NCBI RefSeq assembly: GCF_018687715.1
Contig: NC_056752.1
Location: forward strand, 39,964,501 to 40,028,500
Origin: Carya illinoinensis
Lineage: Eukaryota; Streptophyta; Magnoliopsida; Fagales; Juglandaceae
Length of the DNA: 64,000 nt
Direction of reading: 5' to 3'
A program made the position numbers and the translations under genes. Of this stretch, positions 45,180-57,373 are shown one piece after another (the first letter of the stretch is position 1; each line of letters begins with the position of its first letter). Under the pieces are notes generated by a model, which was given only the letters and a program-made list of their open reading frames with translations, searched no databases and was not told the DNA's origin.

Positions 45180-45809
45180 ATGTTTTGCCATTCTCTGAGC
45201 TGTTTCATTAGTCATGCATCCAGTATGTTGGATAGTACATTTCTAGATCAATTTCATCAGGTTCTTAATCTCATATACTAGATTGTCCTGTAAAGACACA
45301 ATTCTCCATTATCAAGTAACTCATTAACCATAAGAAGACAACCACTTTCAATGAAAAGCTCGTGTATGTCCAAAGGTATGTAAACTTGTCAACCTTATAG
45401 GTAGCAATAATTTCAATCTCTATTGGATAATTTACCTCATTTTCTTTGTACTATTAAATAAGATGACTCCATCCTTAATGTATGTCTAAAGGTATGCAAA
45501 CTTGTCAACCTTATAGGTAGCAATCAGTTCAATCTCTATTGGATAATTTACCTCATTTTCTTCTGTACTAGTAGATAAGATGACCCCAACTTTATCATCT
45601 CTGAAGATAATCCCAACACTTGCTCTACATTGATCGTGGAATATAGCCCCATCAACGTTCAATTTCAATGCCCCTGAAGGAGGAGGCAACCAACTGCAAC
45701 TGAACAACTTTTTCTGCTTTTGGTGTTCTTGAGCTTCCTTATATTCATGAGATAAGGATAGGGCATACTCTACTACTTGCTTAGGTTTTAATATTTTAAC
45801 CTCATACAT
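45180..45809 (-). pseudogene. LINE ORF2 RNase H fragment with a 116-bp tandem duplication
   Basis: The minus strand reads SWLPPPSGALKLNVDGAIF, then VGIIFRDDKVGVIL and EVNYPIEIELIA, the RVT_3 RNase H start with its first Asp (NVDG) and Glu (EIELIA). At about 45485 the sequence repeats: CTTGTCAACCTTATAGGTAG occurs at 45385 and 45501, giving a 116-bp tandem duplication of part of the domain. Weak readings toward 45180 (IHELFIESGCLLMVNELL) continue the domain. No RT is attached, so this is a second, 5'-truncated LINE. Confidence 0.75.
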
Positions 45810-46234
45810 CTTTTAATTCCTTCTATACCACATATCCCATGTCATAAAAAAAAAAAAAACTTCTCTGCATCCCCGTTACTCCCCTTGGGCATAACTTACA
45901 AGTTGTTGACGTCTACTTGTTTCATAAAGGATTTGTATGAAATTTATATACTTTTAAATTAAATAATAATAATAATAAAATTGACTAGACATTCTCAAGA
46001 TGAATTAAATTGACAAGTATGCTACTAATAGCAACAAGTCTTTCTTTTTTTTTTTTTTTTAATTTGATAAAAGGAGACCATAGAGGAGAAAAATATAGTT
46101 AGTTGCTAATTATAAGGTTTTTCTTTGAGAAAACTTTCTGGTCACTATATCTGAAGTAGGCTTAAGAACAGCCTCCAATAGAATAAAACCACGTAGCCCA
46201 CCCATTACTAAAGGAATGATCGTGCACTGCACTG

Positions 46235-46348
<114 letters not shown>

Positions 46349-46431
46349 AAAATGCATGTCACAAAAGCTAGCCTCTCCCTCATGCTCGTATGTCTCTCTC
46401 GAAGAGCTCGTCTCTCTCTCTCATCAAATAC

Positions 46432-46830
46432 CTATCGATAATTGTGGAAGGCGTGGCAACAGAGAGGGAGGAGATGGAGCTGGCCGTTGGGCTCAAACTT
46501 GGAAAGGCAAATGGCACGGTCGGTAGTGGAGGATGTGCGACAAATGGTGGAGGAGAAGGTGAAGAGAGGCAAAGAGTGGACAAACGAGCGGTTAGGATTC
46601 TCTAGAAAGATGCGGCTAACAAAGAGGAACTGAGAGTCTGTGCCAGTACTAGAGTTGAAAGTGGAGGACGCAGGAGAGAAGTAGCTAATACAACGGCGAT
46701 TGAGATGATAGAGGAAAAGGCAGAGGGAGACGGAGGAGAGGACTATAACGAAGAGGATGAAAATGATAATAAGAATGCTAGGGTGATGGATGACAACGTA
46801 TGAGGCAGTGCAGGTGTAGTGTATCCCGAG
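46432..46830 (-). pseudogene. fragment of an ATL-type RING-H2 E3 ubiquitin ligase gene
   Basis: The minus strand is open for about 130 codons, ending at the TAG at 46434-46432. A hydrophobic segment (HPSILIIIFILFVIVLSSVS, then LCLFLYHL) is followed by a linker, then HSLPLFTFSS, RAICLSKFEPNGQLHLLPLC and CHAFHNYR. ATL proteins have an N-terminal membrane helix, a GLD/LP-F region and a RING-H2 finger of the form C-x-(V/I)C-L-x-x-F-x-x-x-x-x-L-R-L-L-P-x-C-x-H-x-F-H. Here the first Cys of the finger is absent (A where C is usual), one Cys is kept in ICLSKF, and the sequence stops right after the HxFH, so the last two Cys are gone. A truncated gene relic, closest in look to ATL4-like members. Confidence 0.72.
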
Positions 46831-46989
46831 ACTATGCCTCCGAGAACGTTCGACCTTGGAAGTGGCAGAGAATAAAAAGAAGAAAATGACATGGTAATGG
46901 AATAATCAGAGAGAGAGAGAGAAGCAAATATATATACTAAGAGAGAACCTTCTGTCTAGTGGCGGCAATGTCTTTGGATGGGGGTGGGA

Positions 46990-48340
46990 ACGTGCGGCTG
47001 GGTGAGGTGAAACACAGAGTGAAAATATGTTTAGGGATTTTTGAGAAAAAATCTTATGGGTGGCCCTCATAGCATGGCTTACTATATTATTGACGTGGCA
47101 ATTTCTTATTTAAGACTGGTTTCACCCCAATAACAGAAGGTACCGCTCCAAAGCAGTTCTGTTTTTCTTTTATGTTATTGAATCACGTTTTTTTTTTTAA
47201 TGCAGTTGTACATAGACTATCTCCGTTAATAATTTATATCCTACGTGTCATTCAAATCTTCTTGAAAATTAAAGAAAAAGTTACGGAGTAGCTACATATA
47301 TTTATCAATTTTATTTATAAAAAACATACAAGATTTATTTTGTCAATTTTTTTAAAAAATTTATAATTTGAATTTATAATTTTATAATTTTTAATATATC
47401 AATAACTAGAATATAGAGAAGTGAGTTTCTCTTAAGTATAATTAACATTTCTCAAAATTATCAAGATCTTACTAATGATATATATTCTTTATTATTCTAA
47501 AATATCTTAAAATAGATGAAAGAATTATTAGCATGGATCTTATAGTCGACCATATTCAGACCCTGTTTGGAGACAGAAATAGTTGCATATCATTTCATTT
47601 CATTATTATAACGTTTTCAAAATTTCACATAAAATATAATAAAATTTTTAAATCTCAAAACAATAATAATATTTAAAATTCGATATTATTATAATATATT
47701 ATTCAATTTTCAATTTTCATCTAAAATTATCTCATCTCATTTTACTATGTAAATTACACATATTCTCTCTCTAAAATAATTCACATTTTCAACTAAATGA
47801 GTTGAAATGTAGCAAAGGATGGTATGTTTGGCAATACAACTATTTTCAAATATTTTTAAATATTTTTAGAAAAGTGATGAAAAAATAATCCACATTTTCA
47901 ACTAAATAAGTTGAAATGTAGCAAATGATGGTATGTTTGCCAATATAGCTATTTTTAAATATTTTATTCCCAAAAAATATTACTAAAAACAAAACATTTT
48001 CAATTCCAAACATTTAGTTTTTTAATCTAATTATTATCACAAATTTTTCAAAATTTTCAAACAAAATAAAAATAATATTCAAATAAATTTTTAGTCTATA
48101 ATATTCTAATTAATTTTTTTTCTTTTATTTTGAAAAAAAAAATCAATAAAACATCAGAATCAATAAAAATCTAATTTCTAATATTCTAATTAATTTTTTT
48201 TTCTTTTATTTTGAAAAAAATAAGAAAAATCTAATTTTTTCTTTGTTACTATTCAAAATATACTTTAAATTTGGCTCAAGCGAACAGTTGATTCTGGTGG
48301 AAAAGGATAGCTTTCATTAAATTTTTTACTCAAAAGTAGG
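46990..48340. other. AT-rich stretch with short element-like segments
   Basis: No coding signal. The segment from about 47573 (CTGTTTGGAGACAG) with TCATTTCATTTCATTATTAT, and the near-repeats ATTTTCAACTAAATGAGTTGAAATGTAGCAAA at 47787-47818 and again at 47895-47926, show small duplicated pieces of AT-rich MITE-like DNA. A TTCTAATTAATTTTTTTTCT segment also occurs twice (48104, 48183). Confidence 0.5.
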
Positions 48341-48344
48341 AAGA

Positions 48345-48571
48345 GCACGGTCCGGTCCGAGTGATGGTCCATCATTTTTCCGAATCGTACTGGACTGGAC
48401 ATCCCTAGGGACTTGACCAGACCAGACCGATAACTATCAATCCAGTCCGGTCGGTCCAACCATTTTTTTTAAATCAATTAATAAAAAAATTAAAATATTA
48501 AATTACAATTAAATGGCTTATTAAATGAGAATTACATACAAAATTATACAATTATTCATATAAATTAATAC
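48345..48571. mobile_element. half of a GGTCCGG-type hAT-like MITE, interrupted by the SIRE-like LTR
   Basis: GGTCCGGTCCGAGTGATGGTCC and CCAGTCCGGTCGGTCCAACC resemble the arms of the element at 43021-43505 and of element E. The AT-rich core then runs straight into the LTR at 48572, and no other arm is found near 52640. The missing half was probably lost together with the 5' half of the retroelement. Confidence 0.5.
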
Positions 48572-49972
48572 TGTTGCCCAGATGACTAACACAAGAGGGG
48601 GGGTGAATTGAGTTGTATTAAAAAAATAACAATTATAAATCAAATATATAATATAAAATATAAACAAAATATGAAATAACAATAAATATAAAGAGTAAGG
48701 GTAAGAGAGAAGCAAACTCAGTATGTTAACGAGGTTTGGCCCCACTGCCTACGTCCTCGCCTCAAGCTACCCCTTGAGAATTCCCAAATTCACTATTCAA
48801 CCTCCTTCAGGTGGAGATAGAAACATATTACACCTTTGAACAACACCGCTACAAAAGATCCGTGTAGAACACCCTCTACACTTGCAATCACCTTACACGT
48901 GGTGATTCAACTATTCCCCGTGTAGAATACTTTCTACACGCACAAGGGTTATACACACCCTTTTTCTAATACAAAAGCTGATAGTGGGTAGGTTATCAGA
49001 AAACACTCCTCAATGAGTGAAATAAGAATAATACAGCGCAAACTATATCTCTCAAAATGAATAAGGATTAAGGCTCGATGCTTAGAGAAGAGAGAATGAA
49101 AGCTTTGAATGAATGTTGTATGCTCTTGGTGTTGTGAATGTGAAACTCTCAAATGATCTATTTATAGGCATATGAGACTTCATATTCAAATTTAAAAAGA
49201 TTCACATGTCAAAAATAACATCATTCACTTTTTCAAAAAATTCAAATAAAAAGTTCTTCTTTTTTAATTGTCAAAGACAACATCATTCATTTTTTTAAAA
49301 AAATCAAACCTAATCTTTTACTTTTGACATATGACAAAATGAGCACACTTTCCTTTTCAAAAAATTCAAACCTAATATTTTACTTTTTGCATATGACAAA
49401 AGGAGCACACTTTCATTTTCAAAAAATTCAAACCTAATTTTTTACTTTTTGTATATGACAAAATGAGCACACTTTACTTTTCAAATTTTTCAAACAAAAT
49501 CATCTACCTTTTGTATAAGTCTAAAAAAAACATCAATTACTTTTGAAAATATTCAAATAAAACATGCACATGTGAAAAATGACAATCAATCATCTTTAAT
49601 ATTTTCAAAGTTCAACCCTTTAATCAAGGCATGCACATGTAAAAGATGACAATCAATCATCTTTCAAAATTTTCAAATTTAATTTTCAAAAAAATTCATG
49701 CACATGTGGAAAATGTATTTTAATTCTTTATGATAAAATATTAATTTTGAGCATTAATCCTAATTTCGAATTTTAAGAGATTTACAACATTACTCTATGA
49801 CTTTAATGTGAACTTGTTTCTTTCTTGCTCATGCTTGGTTCTTTAATGTGCTTGATTCCATTGTGTGAACAACTTGAGCTTGAAACTCCTTTATTCTTTG
49901 AATTCATTTGTTATCATCAAAATTCATGTGTAGATTTATAATCACATAAAACTTGAAACCTTGGGTTCAACA
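48572..49972 (-). repeat. 3' LTR of the SIRE-like element
   Basis: On the plus strand it runs from TGTTGCCCAGATGAC to GGGTTCAACA (TG..CA), 1401 bp. The polypurine tract borders it at 49973. It contains repeated CCGTGTAGAA(C/T)AC pieces (48870 and 48919) and several near-copies of a segment with CATATGACAAAA(T/G)GAGCACACTTT (49325-49480). Confidence 0.8.
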
Positions 49973-50433
49973 ATCTCCCCCTTTTTGATGATGACAAATA
50001 CTTGATAGAACTTGAAACCTGTATTAATACTTAAGCTCCCCCTGAAAATATGCATTAATTTTTCAAGCAAAAGTATAAATATAATTCCAAGCATATATAA
50101 CAAGTTTAGCAATTTAAACAATGTTAATGTTCCAGTCTAAAACTTCTCCGCCTTTTGGCATCATTAAAAAGGATCGGCAGCAAGTAAATGGACCTGAAAA
50201 AAACGGTGCGTTAGTAGACACTGTAGATAGTTAAAATAAAAAAATAAATAAATAAATTTCATCCGTCCGTAACCCGACAAGTGCGGCTGGAGATTTGAAA
50301 AAATTGCCTGATGTTGTTGACAAACGAGATTGAAGGTTCCGAGTTTCTAAAAAATGTCATTTTCACCGATCAGGAAAAAAATACATTGCTCTTTGACTTG
50401 GATGATAGCTTGTCTTATTCTTTATGCTATCTC

Positions 50434-50440
50434 TATAAAA
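50434..50440 (+). promoter_or_regulatory. TATA-like box ahead of the antisense ORF
   Basis: TATAAAA in the context CATGCTATC-like pyrimidine-rich DNA, 111 bp before the ATG at 50545. A pyrimidine-rich leader (CTTCTTCTCATCTCTATAAC) lies between. The spacing fits a plant core promoter with a short 5' leader, but there is no proof of transcription. Confidence 0.5.
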
Positions 50441-50544
50441 TCAGTCCTGAAGTTCATCCAATCCGCATCAAGTTTTCTTCTCATCTCTATAACTCATCTG
50501 CATTCCTTCAACATTCTCATTTTAAGCCTTCTATTATTTTCTCA

Positions 50545-50982
50545 ATGGCTCATTCTTCTAACATTTCTCTAGATCCATTCATGAGGCATTCTGCATCTCA
50601 ACCTCCTGTCCTTTCTGCAGCTGCCATTGGTGCCATGTTGCAGTAAGAAAATAATAATCTAACTAATAAGTCAGATTCTGATGCTATTTATGACTTGGTG
50701 AGTCTTGAGACTCGCTACTCTTCCTCTATTGTTGCTTTTTCTCAGCGGCTACAAGCCAAAAATCATGAAGTTGAAAAGCTCAAAAAACAAATTGTTGTAC
50801 TTCAACGAATTGTTCAAGAGTCTCACACAAGGGAAGGAATCATTCGGCAGAAGAATAAACAGTTGAAATCTTTATTAGATTCTTCATTCCGCTTGCCGGT
50901 TCCCATGGATAAGAATGACATGATATTGTATGAAGAGAATGAACGTCTCAAACATGAGGCTAAGAATCTCAAGTTTATGTAA
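50545..50982 (+). pseudogene. antisense coiled-coil accessory ORF in the SIRE-like element
   Basis: From ATG at 50545 the plus strand is open for 145 codons to the TAA at 50980, except for one TAA at codon 34 (50644). The product starts MAHSSNISLDPFMRHSA and contains PPVLSAAAIGAMLQ. Its second half is a clear heptad-type coiled coil (NHEVEKLKKQIVVLQRIVQE, then a charged tail NERLKHEAKNL). It lies tail to tail with pol: its stop is 49 bp from the pol stop. It is antisense to the element's own transcript. I recognise no named family. The premature stop suggests this copy is inactive, but the frame is otherwise intact, which argues for past selection. Confidence 0.6.
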
Positions 50983-51030
50983 AAGTATTTAAAAAATCTA
51001 TCTCCATTTTTATTGACTCTGGTCTATCTT

Positions 51031-52640
51031 TTAAGAGATATTCATAGCATGCATCATACCTATTTCTCTTCTGATCATACATAATCTATCTTCTGGTAAA
51101 GGTTTTGTGAAAATATCTGCTAACTGATCGTGTGTGTTTGTGAACTCTAGTACTATATCGTCTTTCTGCACATGATCTCGAAGAAAATGATATCTTATTT
51201 CAATATGTTTAGTTATAGAATGTTGTATTGGGTTCTTTGAAAGATTTATAGCACTTGTATTATCACATTTGATTGGAATGTGATTATACATGAGTTTAAA
51301 ATCTTCAAGTTATTGCTTCATGTAGAGAACTTGAGCACAACAACTACCCGCAGCAACATATTCTGCTTCAGCAGTAGATAGTGCAAAAGAATTTTGTTTT
51401 TTACTAAACCAGGAAACTAGAGAATGACCTAAGAAATGACATGCTCCACTAGTACTTTTTCGATCTATTTTACAGCCAGCATAATCTGCATCTGTGTAGC
51501 TGATTAGATCGAAAGATGTGTGCTTAGGGTACCATAACCCTAGGTTAATTGTACCACTAAGATATCTAAGAATGCGCTTAACTGCAATTAAATGTAATTC
51601 TTTTGGAGATGATTGAAAGCGTGCTCATAAGCACACACTAAACATAATATCTAGTCTACTGGCTGTTAAATATAATAAACTACGTACCAATCATACCTCG
51701 ATATATCTTCGAGTCAACTGGCTTACCGGATTCATCTTTATCAAGTTTAGTTGATGGGCTCATTGGTGTTCCAATTTCCTTAGCATTTTCCATCCCAAAC
51801 TTCTTCAGTAATTCCTTAATATATTTTGATTGATTGATGAATGTCTCACTTTTTACTTGCTTAATTTGCAATCCGAGAAAGAATGTAAGTTCTCCCATCA
51901 TGCTCATCTCAAATTCTTCCTGCATAGTCTTAGCAAAAACTTGACACATATTTTCATTAGTAGCACCGAATATTATATCATCAACATAAATCTGAATCAA
52001 AAGAATATCATCATTTTCATATTTAAGGAAAAGAGTTGTGTCGATTTTTCCTCTTGAAAAACCTTTTTCAATCAAGAAACCACCGAGTCTCTCGTACCAA
52101 GCTCTAGGAGCTTGTTTAAGTCCATATAGTGCTTTTGTGAGTTTGAAAACATGATTTGGGGAAATATGATTTTCAAAACTTGGAGGTTGCTCAACATATA
52201 CCTCTTCATTTATAAAACCATTTAAGAAAGCACTTTTAACATCCATTTAAAAAAGTTTGAAATCTTTATAACAAGCATATGCAAATAACATTCGAATAGC
52301 TTCTAATCTTGCGACAGGTGCATATGTCTTATCATAATCAATTCATTCTTCTTGATTAAAACCTTGGGCTACAAGTCAAGTCTTATTTCTAGTAATGACT
52401 CCAGACTCATCTTTCTTGTTTCTAAAAACCCATTTTGTTCCAATAATAGTATGATTTTTGGGTCTAGGAACAAGTATCCAAATATGATTTCTTTCAAATT
52501 GATTCAACTCTTCTTGCATAGCTAGAATCTAAGATTCATCAAGAAGTGCATCATCAATATTTTTGGGTTCAATTTGAGATAGAAAAGCAGTATGATTGCA
52601 AATATTTCTAAGAGATGATCGAGTACTTACACCTAACTAT
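51031..52640 (-). pseudogene. SIRE-like copia pol: RT and RNase H (degenerate)
   Basis: On the minus strand the RT begins near 52600 (ALLDES, stop, ILAMQEELNQFERN). It continues with TKWVFRNKKDESG and, from 52246, MDVKSAFLNGFINEEVYVEQ and LYGLKQAPRAWYERL. The active site is IYVDDIIFGATNENM near 51980. RNase H follows after a frameshift at about 51680 (YTDADYAGCK, ALSTAEAEYVAAGSCCAQ near 51370), ending DIFTKPLPEDRLC and the stop at 51031. Stops at 52526, 52377, 52346 and 52248 and small indels inactivate it. Confidence 0.88.
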
Positions 52641-54650
52641 AGGCTTCCTCAATTTCTAATCTAGATTGAAAGGGTGAAAAGAAACCAAAAAATAATAATA
52701 ACTTGAAAATAGAACAACAGTTTTTTTATAAAAAAAAGTGTTAAGGTATCGTTAGGTAAACTTATAACTCAATTCCTCGCCTCCTTTTCTTTCAACATGC
52801 AGGGTGTTTTTTTCTTTTTCTTTTTTTTAAAAAAATTCTATGCGACATCATGATCACGATTGGGTTGGTATATATGGCTGCGGGGAAGAATTATTTTGTC
52901 AATTCAACTACGATTTGACATTAATTTTTTTTAATTCAAAATTATCATAAAATCAATCGCTCAAAGCACATGAAAATTATTAATTTTTTACTCTTAATTA
53001 TAATTAAATTGTAGTATAGTTTCATTTGATCATTTTCTAAAATAAAATGACAACAACAGTAGTAAGCATAAAATATCATATCCTTTTGATTGTTTGTTAT
53101 TTGTTTTCAACAAAAGAGTAGTGTTAAGCTGCTGCCTAGCAATAACTGCTCGGCATGCCGCTTAATATTTTTGTAAAATTTTTATTTTTTTGTATTTTTT
53201 TATAGTCAATTAGTTGTTAATAGTCTTTTTGTTGTTATAAATTAGTCGTAAAAGCCCGTTTTTCTTGTAGTAAATTTTTAATATATTTAAATATTTTTAA
53301 AAAATAAAAAATATAATAACATATTAAAAATTACTTTGTTAATTATTAAATAAATTTTTTTTAATGACCGGTCAAATGTAATATTAGTAAGAGTGAATAG
53401 AATAATAAATTTAAGATAATGATACACCAACAACTCATTCATAATTTATACACAACTTTAAATATAATAATATTTTTTATTATATTTAAACGCATCAAAT
53501 CAAAAGAAAAATCAAAGTAAAATTTAAAATAATATTATTTTATTACATAGTTATATAGAAATTGTTCATTAGAAGTAAGTTTTTTATTTTTCATAAATTT
53601 ATTCTTAACAAAAATGATAGGAAAATGATAAAATAACTATTCATTTACAATTTCTCTACAACCTTCAAAAAAATAATATTTTTTTAAAATATTTATTATA
53701 ATATTTATTTTAATTTACTGTGCTTGAAATTTAAAAAAAATATTATTTTATTCATAAATTATAAATGAATTGTAAGATATCATCTCCAAAATGATATGGA
53801 CACATGTCACACATCATGGTGGACTCAACGTGGGCAGGACAATAGATATTATATATAAGCAGTGGGCTGGTATGGCAGTCAAGAATCATTGCATTTGGAA
53901 GGCCGTGGTCTTGTCAGTAAATGCGCCACTTTTGAACGGTGACCCGATTTATTATTATTTTGTGTTTACTGTTATTTCCACCTTTGTCTTTGGCTTCTTT
54001 GACTGTCGTTTGGGAATTTAGTGATTTAAGTGTGTTACTCGTTTGACACATTTCTCTACCGCATGATAAAATATATAAAGAAAAACTCTATAAAAATGGC
54101 TTTTAAGCTTTGAAATTAAGAAAATATTTTAGTTATAAAATAATTATATAAAAATAAATCTACAAACTGACGTGATTTGACATAATATTTCAGATTGTAA
54201 AATAATTTTTATTATAAAGTAAATCTAATAAATTTCATAAAATCATATTAGTTTGTACGTTTACTTTATATAATTTCTTTGTATCTATAACAGTTCTCTT
54301 AAAATTATTGGAATCGAGAGTAACTTATAAGATTTGTATAATTATGTATATTTTTAAGCCATGAGTATATATATTTCTTTTAATTTAAAATAACTCCAAA
54401 GTGCGTTAATTATATTCTTATATATAAATCATGGAGATCTTTTGAGTTTGAAGGAGATCTTTTGCAAGTGCCACGGATCGAGTATAGACTAGTGGAGGGT
54501 GCTTTGCAATATTGTACACTAAATTGACTTGATATTTCATTTCTAGTGAATCAATTGTATTAATTTATGCACCGGCCAACTATAGCCCATTAGTCTGCTG
54601 CCAAGAGAGTGAATCACTCCATCATGGTCTAGTATATGGTCATTGCTTCC
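52641..54650. other. AT-rich stretch with MITE-like segments
   Basis: No gene recognised. At about 53425-53530 a segment with ACTCATTCATAATTTATA and GCATCAAATCAAAAGAAAAATC is an inverted relative of 58630-58740 in the MFP intron, so both are copies of one AT-rich short element. At 53640-53790 ACTATTCATTTACAATTTCT is mirrored by AAATGAATTGTAAGATAT, a foldback. The ORF at 53791-54021 has no domain. Confidence 0.5.
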
Positions 54651-54654
54651 TTAG

Positions 54655-55155
54655 CTAAATGACTTTAGTGACTTTGATTGTGCTGGTAACATTGATGATA
54701 GGCGCTCAACCACTGGTTACGTCGTATTTCTTGGACCTTGTTTGATATCATGGTCTTTTAAAAAATAGTCCGTTGTTTCTTGTTCAAGCACAGAATCAGA
54801 ATATTGATACATGGCTTTTGCTATAACTAAACTGTATTGGCTTCGAATAGTATTCAATGACCTTCATGTTTCACTATCTATTGCTCCAGCTCTACGGTTT
54901 GATAACCTCAGTGCACTGTTGTTAGCCTCCAACCTAGTCTTCTATACTCGAAATAAGCATATAGAAGTGGACTATCATTTTGTTAGAGAAAAAGTTATAT
55001 GGAAGGACATTTTTCTTCAACATATCTTCACTACTGATCAATTAGCTTATTTGTTTACAAAGTCTTTAACTAGTGCTCAGTTTCAACTGTTAAGAGACAA
55101 GTTAATAATTCATGAACTCCCCATTAACTTGAGGGGGCCGGGAATGTTAAGCTAG
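54655..55155 (+). pseudogene. copia RNase H C-terminus of a further copia element
   Basis: The plus strand reads [20 protein letters not shown] (54697-54756), then CSSTESEY, a stop and, from 54811, MAFAITKLYWLRIVFNDL, FDNLSALLLASNLVF and KHIEVDYHFVREKV, ending DQLAYLFTKSLT. This is the copia RNase H with its DNxSA and HIxxDYH motifs. TTGAGGGGGCCGGGAA at 55129-55144 is a polypurine tract, and TGTTAAGC at 55145 starts a 3' LTR. Everything upstream of the RNase H is missing. Confidence 0.82.
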
Positions 55156-55370
55156 TGCATGATCAATTGAAGACCTCCAACTCATCATAACAAAATATTA
55201 GAAGATAATAGATCTATCATCAGAAAATTCAAATCCTCAACAACCTCAGTACCACATCTATATCTTAACTACTTGTGTATTTTAAATATTTGAATTAATT
55301 CAAACTTATGATAGATCTTATATTGTAACAACAATTGTGACAAACTTATCTATATTAGTACATGCATGGT
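55145..55370 (+). repeat. start of the 3' LTR of this copia remnant
   Basis: It begins TGTTAAGCTAGTGC directly after the polypurine tract. A right border is not visible; AT-rich sequence continues to about 55370 with ATATTGTAACAAC. No mate LTR is in the window. Confidence 0.5.
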
Positions 55371-57217
55371 CAGCTCCAAAGTAGCTGCCAATCACTATTA
55401 AATCTTACGGTCAGATCGATCGTGTAATTTGCGTGGAGAATAATTAATACAAGTACTGATCAAAAGCGTCGACAGCTTAGACCTTGATCGATCTGTATGG
55501 CCACCAACCCAGACATTCAACTGTTCAAAGACTAGTCATGTACGTACGTTTATATATCCAACTTTACTTTATCAAGCTGCTCCCATCCAATAAAAAAAAA
55601 AAAGAAACAAGTCAAGCACGCATGCATGCGTGCTGCCCTGCGTATAATAAGGACATTGAAAATTCAAATGATCACTAACTTCAATCCCGGCCAAAAAATG
55701 AAGCCGGCTAGCTCGTAGCTGTTAAAAATAGAATTATTCAACGAGTCGTCGTCCGGCGGCCTATTCACAAATCAATTCTATAGATCAAAGAATGTGATCG
55801 AGATAGATATATATTATAAATTAATTATCTGAAGACTATTGACTCAACAAGTGGCGTGCAAACATTGTTTATCATGCATATGTGACAAGCACTTCACCCA
55901 ACTACATGTAGTTGGATCAGGATCAAGCGCCCCTAGCTAATTCGACCAAATCATGGTTCCTGCGCGCGCTTATGGGTTAATTGCATGCAGAATCATCAGA
56001 TAATGATCAATTCTACAGTAGACTCGGACCACAAATATTCCTCATCTCCTTGGCAGCCAGCTAGCCAACGATTTAGAAATTATCTACTACCTACCTACGT
56101 ACGTACGCCAAATATATCAGGCGATAAAGTACGTAAAAGATTATAAAATTGGAATTAAGCATCGATCAACGTCCAAATTTAAATTACTTATATGCATTCA
56201 TGCATCATATGCCATATTATTCAACACCTTTTAGTTATTGCATGCACCTTTTTTTTTTTTTAATTAATCGACACGTATCAAGGACGTACGTATCAATTGT
56301 TTCAGCTAATCAACGGTAAAAACCACTATACATAGCGGTCATGACGTACCAATTGCCTAGTTTTGAATGAGCTAACTAGTCAATGACGTAGCAAAAATAA
56401 GCATCAAGTACTCTGTCGAGTAAAAATACAGGAAATTACCCCACTCGAAATATTCAAATCATGGAAACCGGTGTAGCTTCGCTTTCCGAGGGGTCAATAG
56501 ACTCAATACATCAAGGTTTAAAATTTCGATCATCTTGTATAGATAATCATGTGTACACTAAATTATATACAATTAATAGGTAAATCAAAAACTAATTTCT
56601 TACCTTGTGCAATTAATTTCTAGATAACAAAAATTCTAAAACTAAATATACATTACTTCAAGAAAATAACTAAATCATGATATTATAATACACTGTCAAT
56701 TATCACATGTCATAATACAAGGAGTATCAGTATGCATTCGGTTCATATCTAGTTAATAATTGTTTATGTAGTGAGGAATCATGTGTTTGGTGGGTTTTAA
56801 AAGTTTTCTTTTTTATTAATCAATTAATATTTAAAGGAGAAAATTCCTGATTTATTCAATTATTTAAGTTTTCGTATAGTTATTTTTATATATTTTTTAT
56901 ATATTTTACTGATATAATTAGTTGTATTAATTTTTTAATATGTAGTTAATTACATCAATAAAATATATAAAAATAAATATACATAAAATTTTTATTATTT
57001 TATATGAAATAATAATCCTCCGTTGATGGGACCCTCATGATTTGATTCTCCATAGAATTATGCAATTCACTGCAGCAAATTATATATAAATATATATATC
57101 TATATATATTAATTTATAATTACTTGTTTGCTTCCTTGTTGGAATTTAGAAAAGTCCATCGTCACTCTGCATGGTCAGTTAGACTCGCACAGGTACCACG
57201 CCGCCTGGCATCCAGAT
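55371..57217. other. upstream intergenic region of the MFP gene
   Basis: No ORF of note. The sequence is less repetitive than the rest of the window and rich in short palindromes such as TGCATGCATGC, ACGTACGTACG and GATCGATCG, which is typical of plant promoter-proximal DNA. It probably holds the regulatory region of the gene at 57374. Confidence 0.5.
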
Positions 57218-57224
57218 TATAAAA
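57218..57224 (+). promoter_or_regulatory. probable TATA box of the MFP gene
   Basis: TATAAAA lies 156 bp before the ATG at 57374. The region after it contains a purine-rich leader with an (AG)n run at 57289-57301, consistent with a 5' UTR starting around 57250. Confidence 0.6.
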
Positions 57225-57373
57225 ACCAACGATCCAACCTCTCAAAACAGACGGTCAGTCTTCGCTAGCTTCATTTCTCTGCGAATAGCGAGAGAGAGAG
57301 AGACACAGACAGACAGAGAGATCGTGAAGCAGAGAAGAGCTAGAGCAGCAGATCAGACATATTTATACATAAA

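Larger units (their letters stand above)
48572..52640 (-). mobile_element. SIRE/Maximus-like copia element, 3' half, minus strand
   Basis: In minus-strand order it shows the end of the integrase-RT linker, RT, RNase H, about 1.06 kb containing an antisense ORF, a polypurine tract (AAAAAGGGGGAGAT, 49973-49987) and a 1.4-kb LTR. The 5' half is missing beyond about 52640. The polypurine tract and LTR type (TGTTGAACCC, with CCCCCCTCTTGTGTTAG near its other end) are those of SIRE-lineage elements. Confidence 0.82.

Noticed and set aside
53791..54021. 76-codon ORF that might be a small gene
   Set aside because: No domain, no promoter-like or splice context, in AT-rich element-filled DNA.
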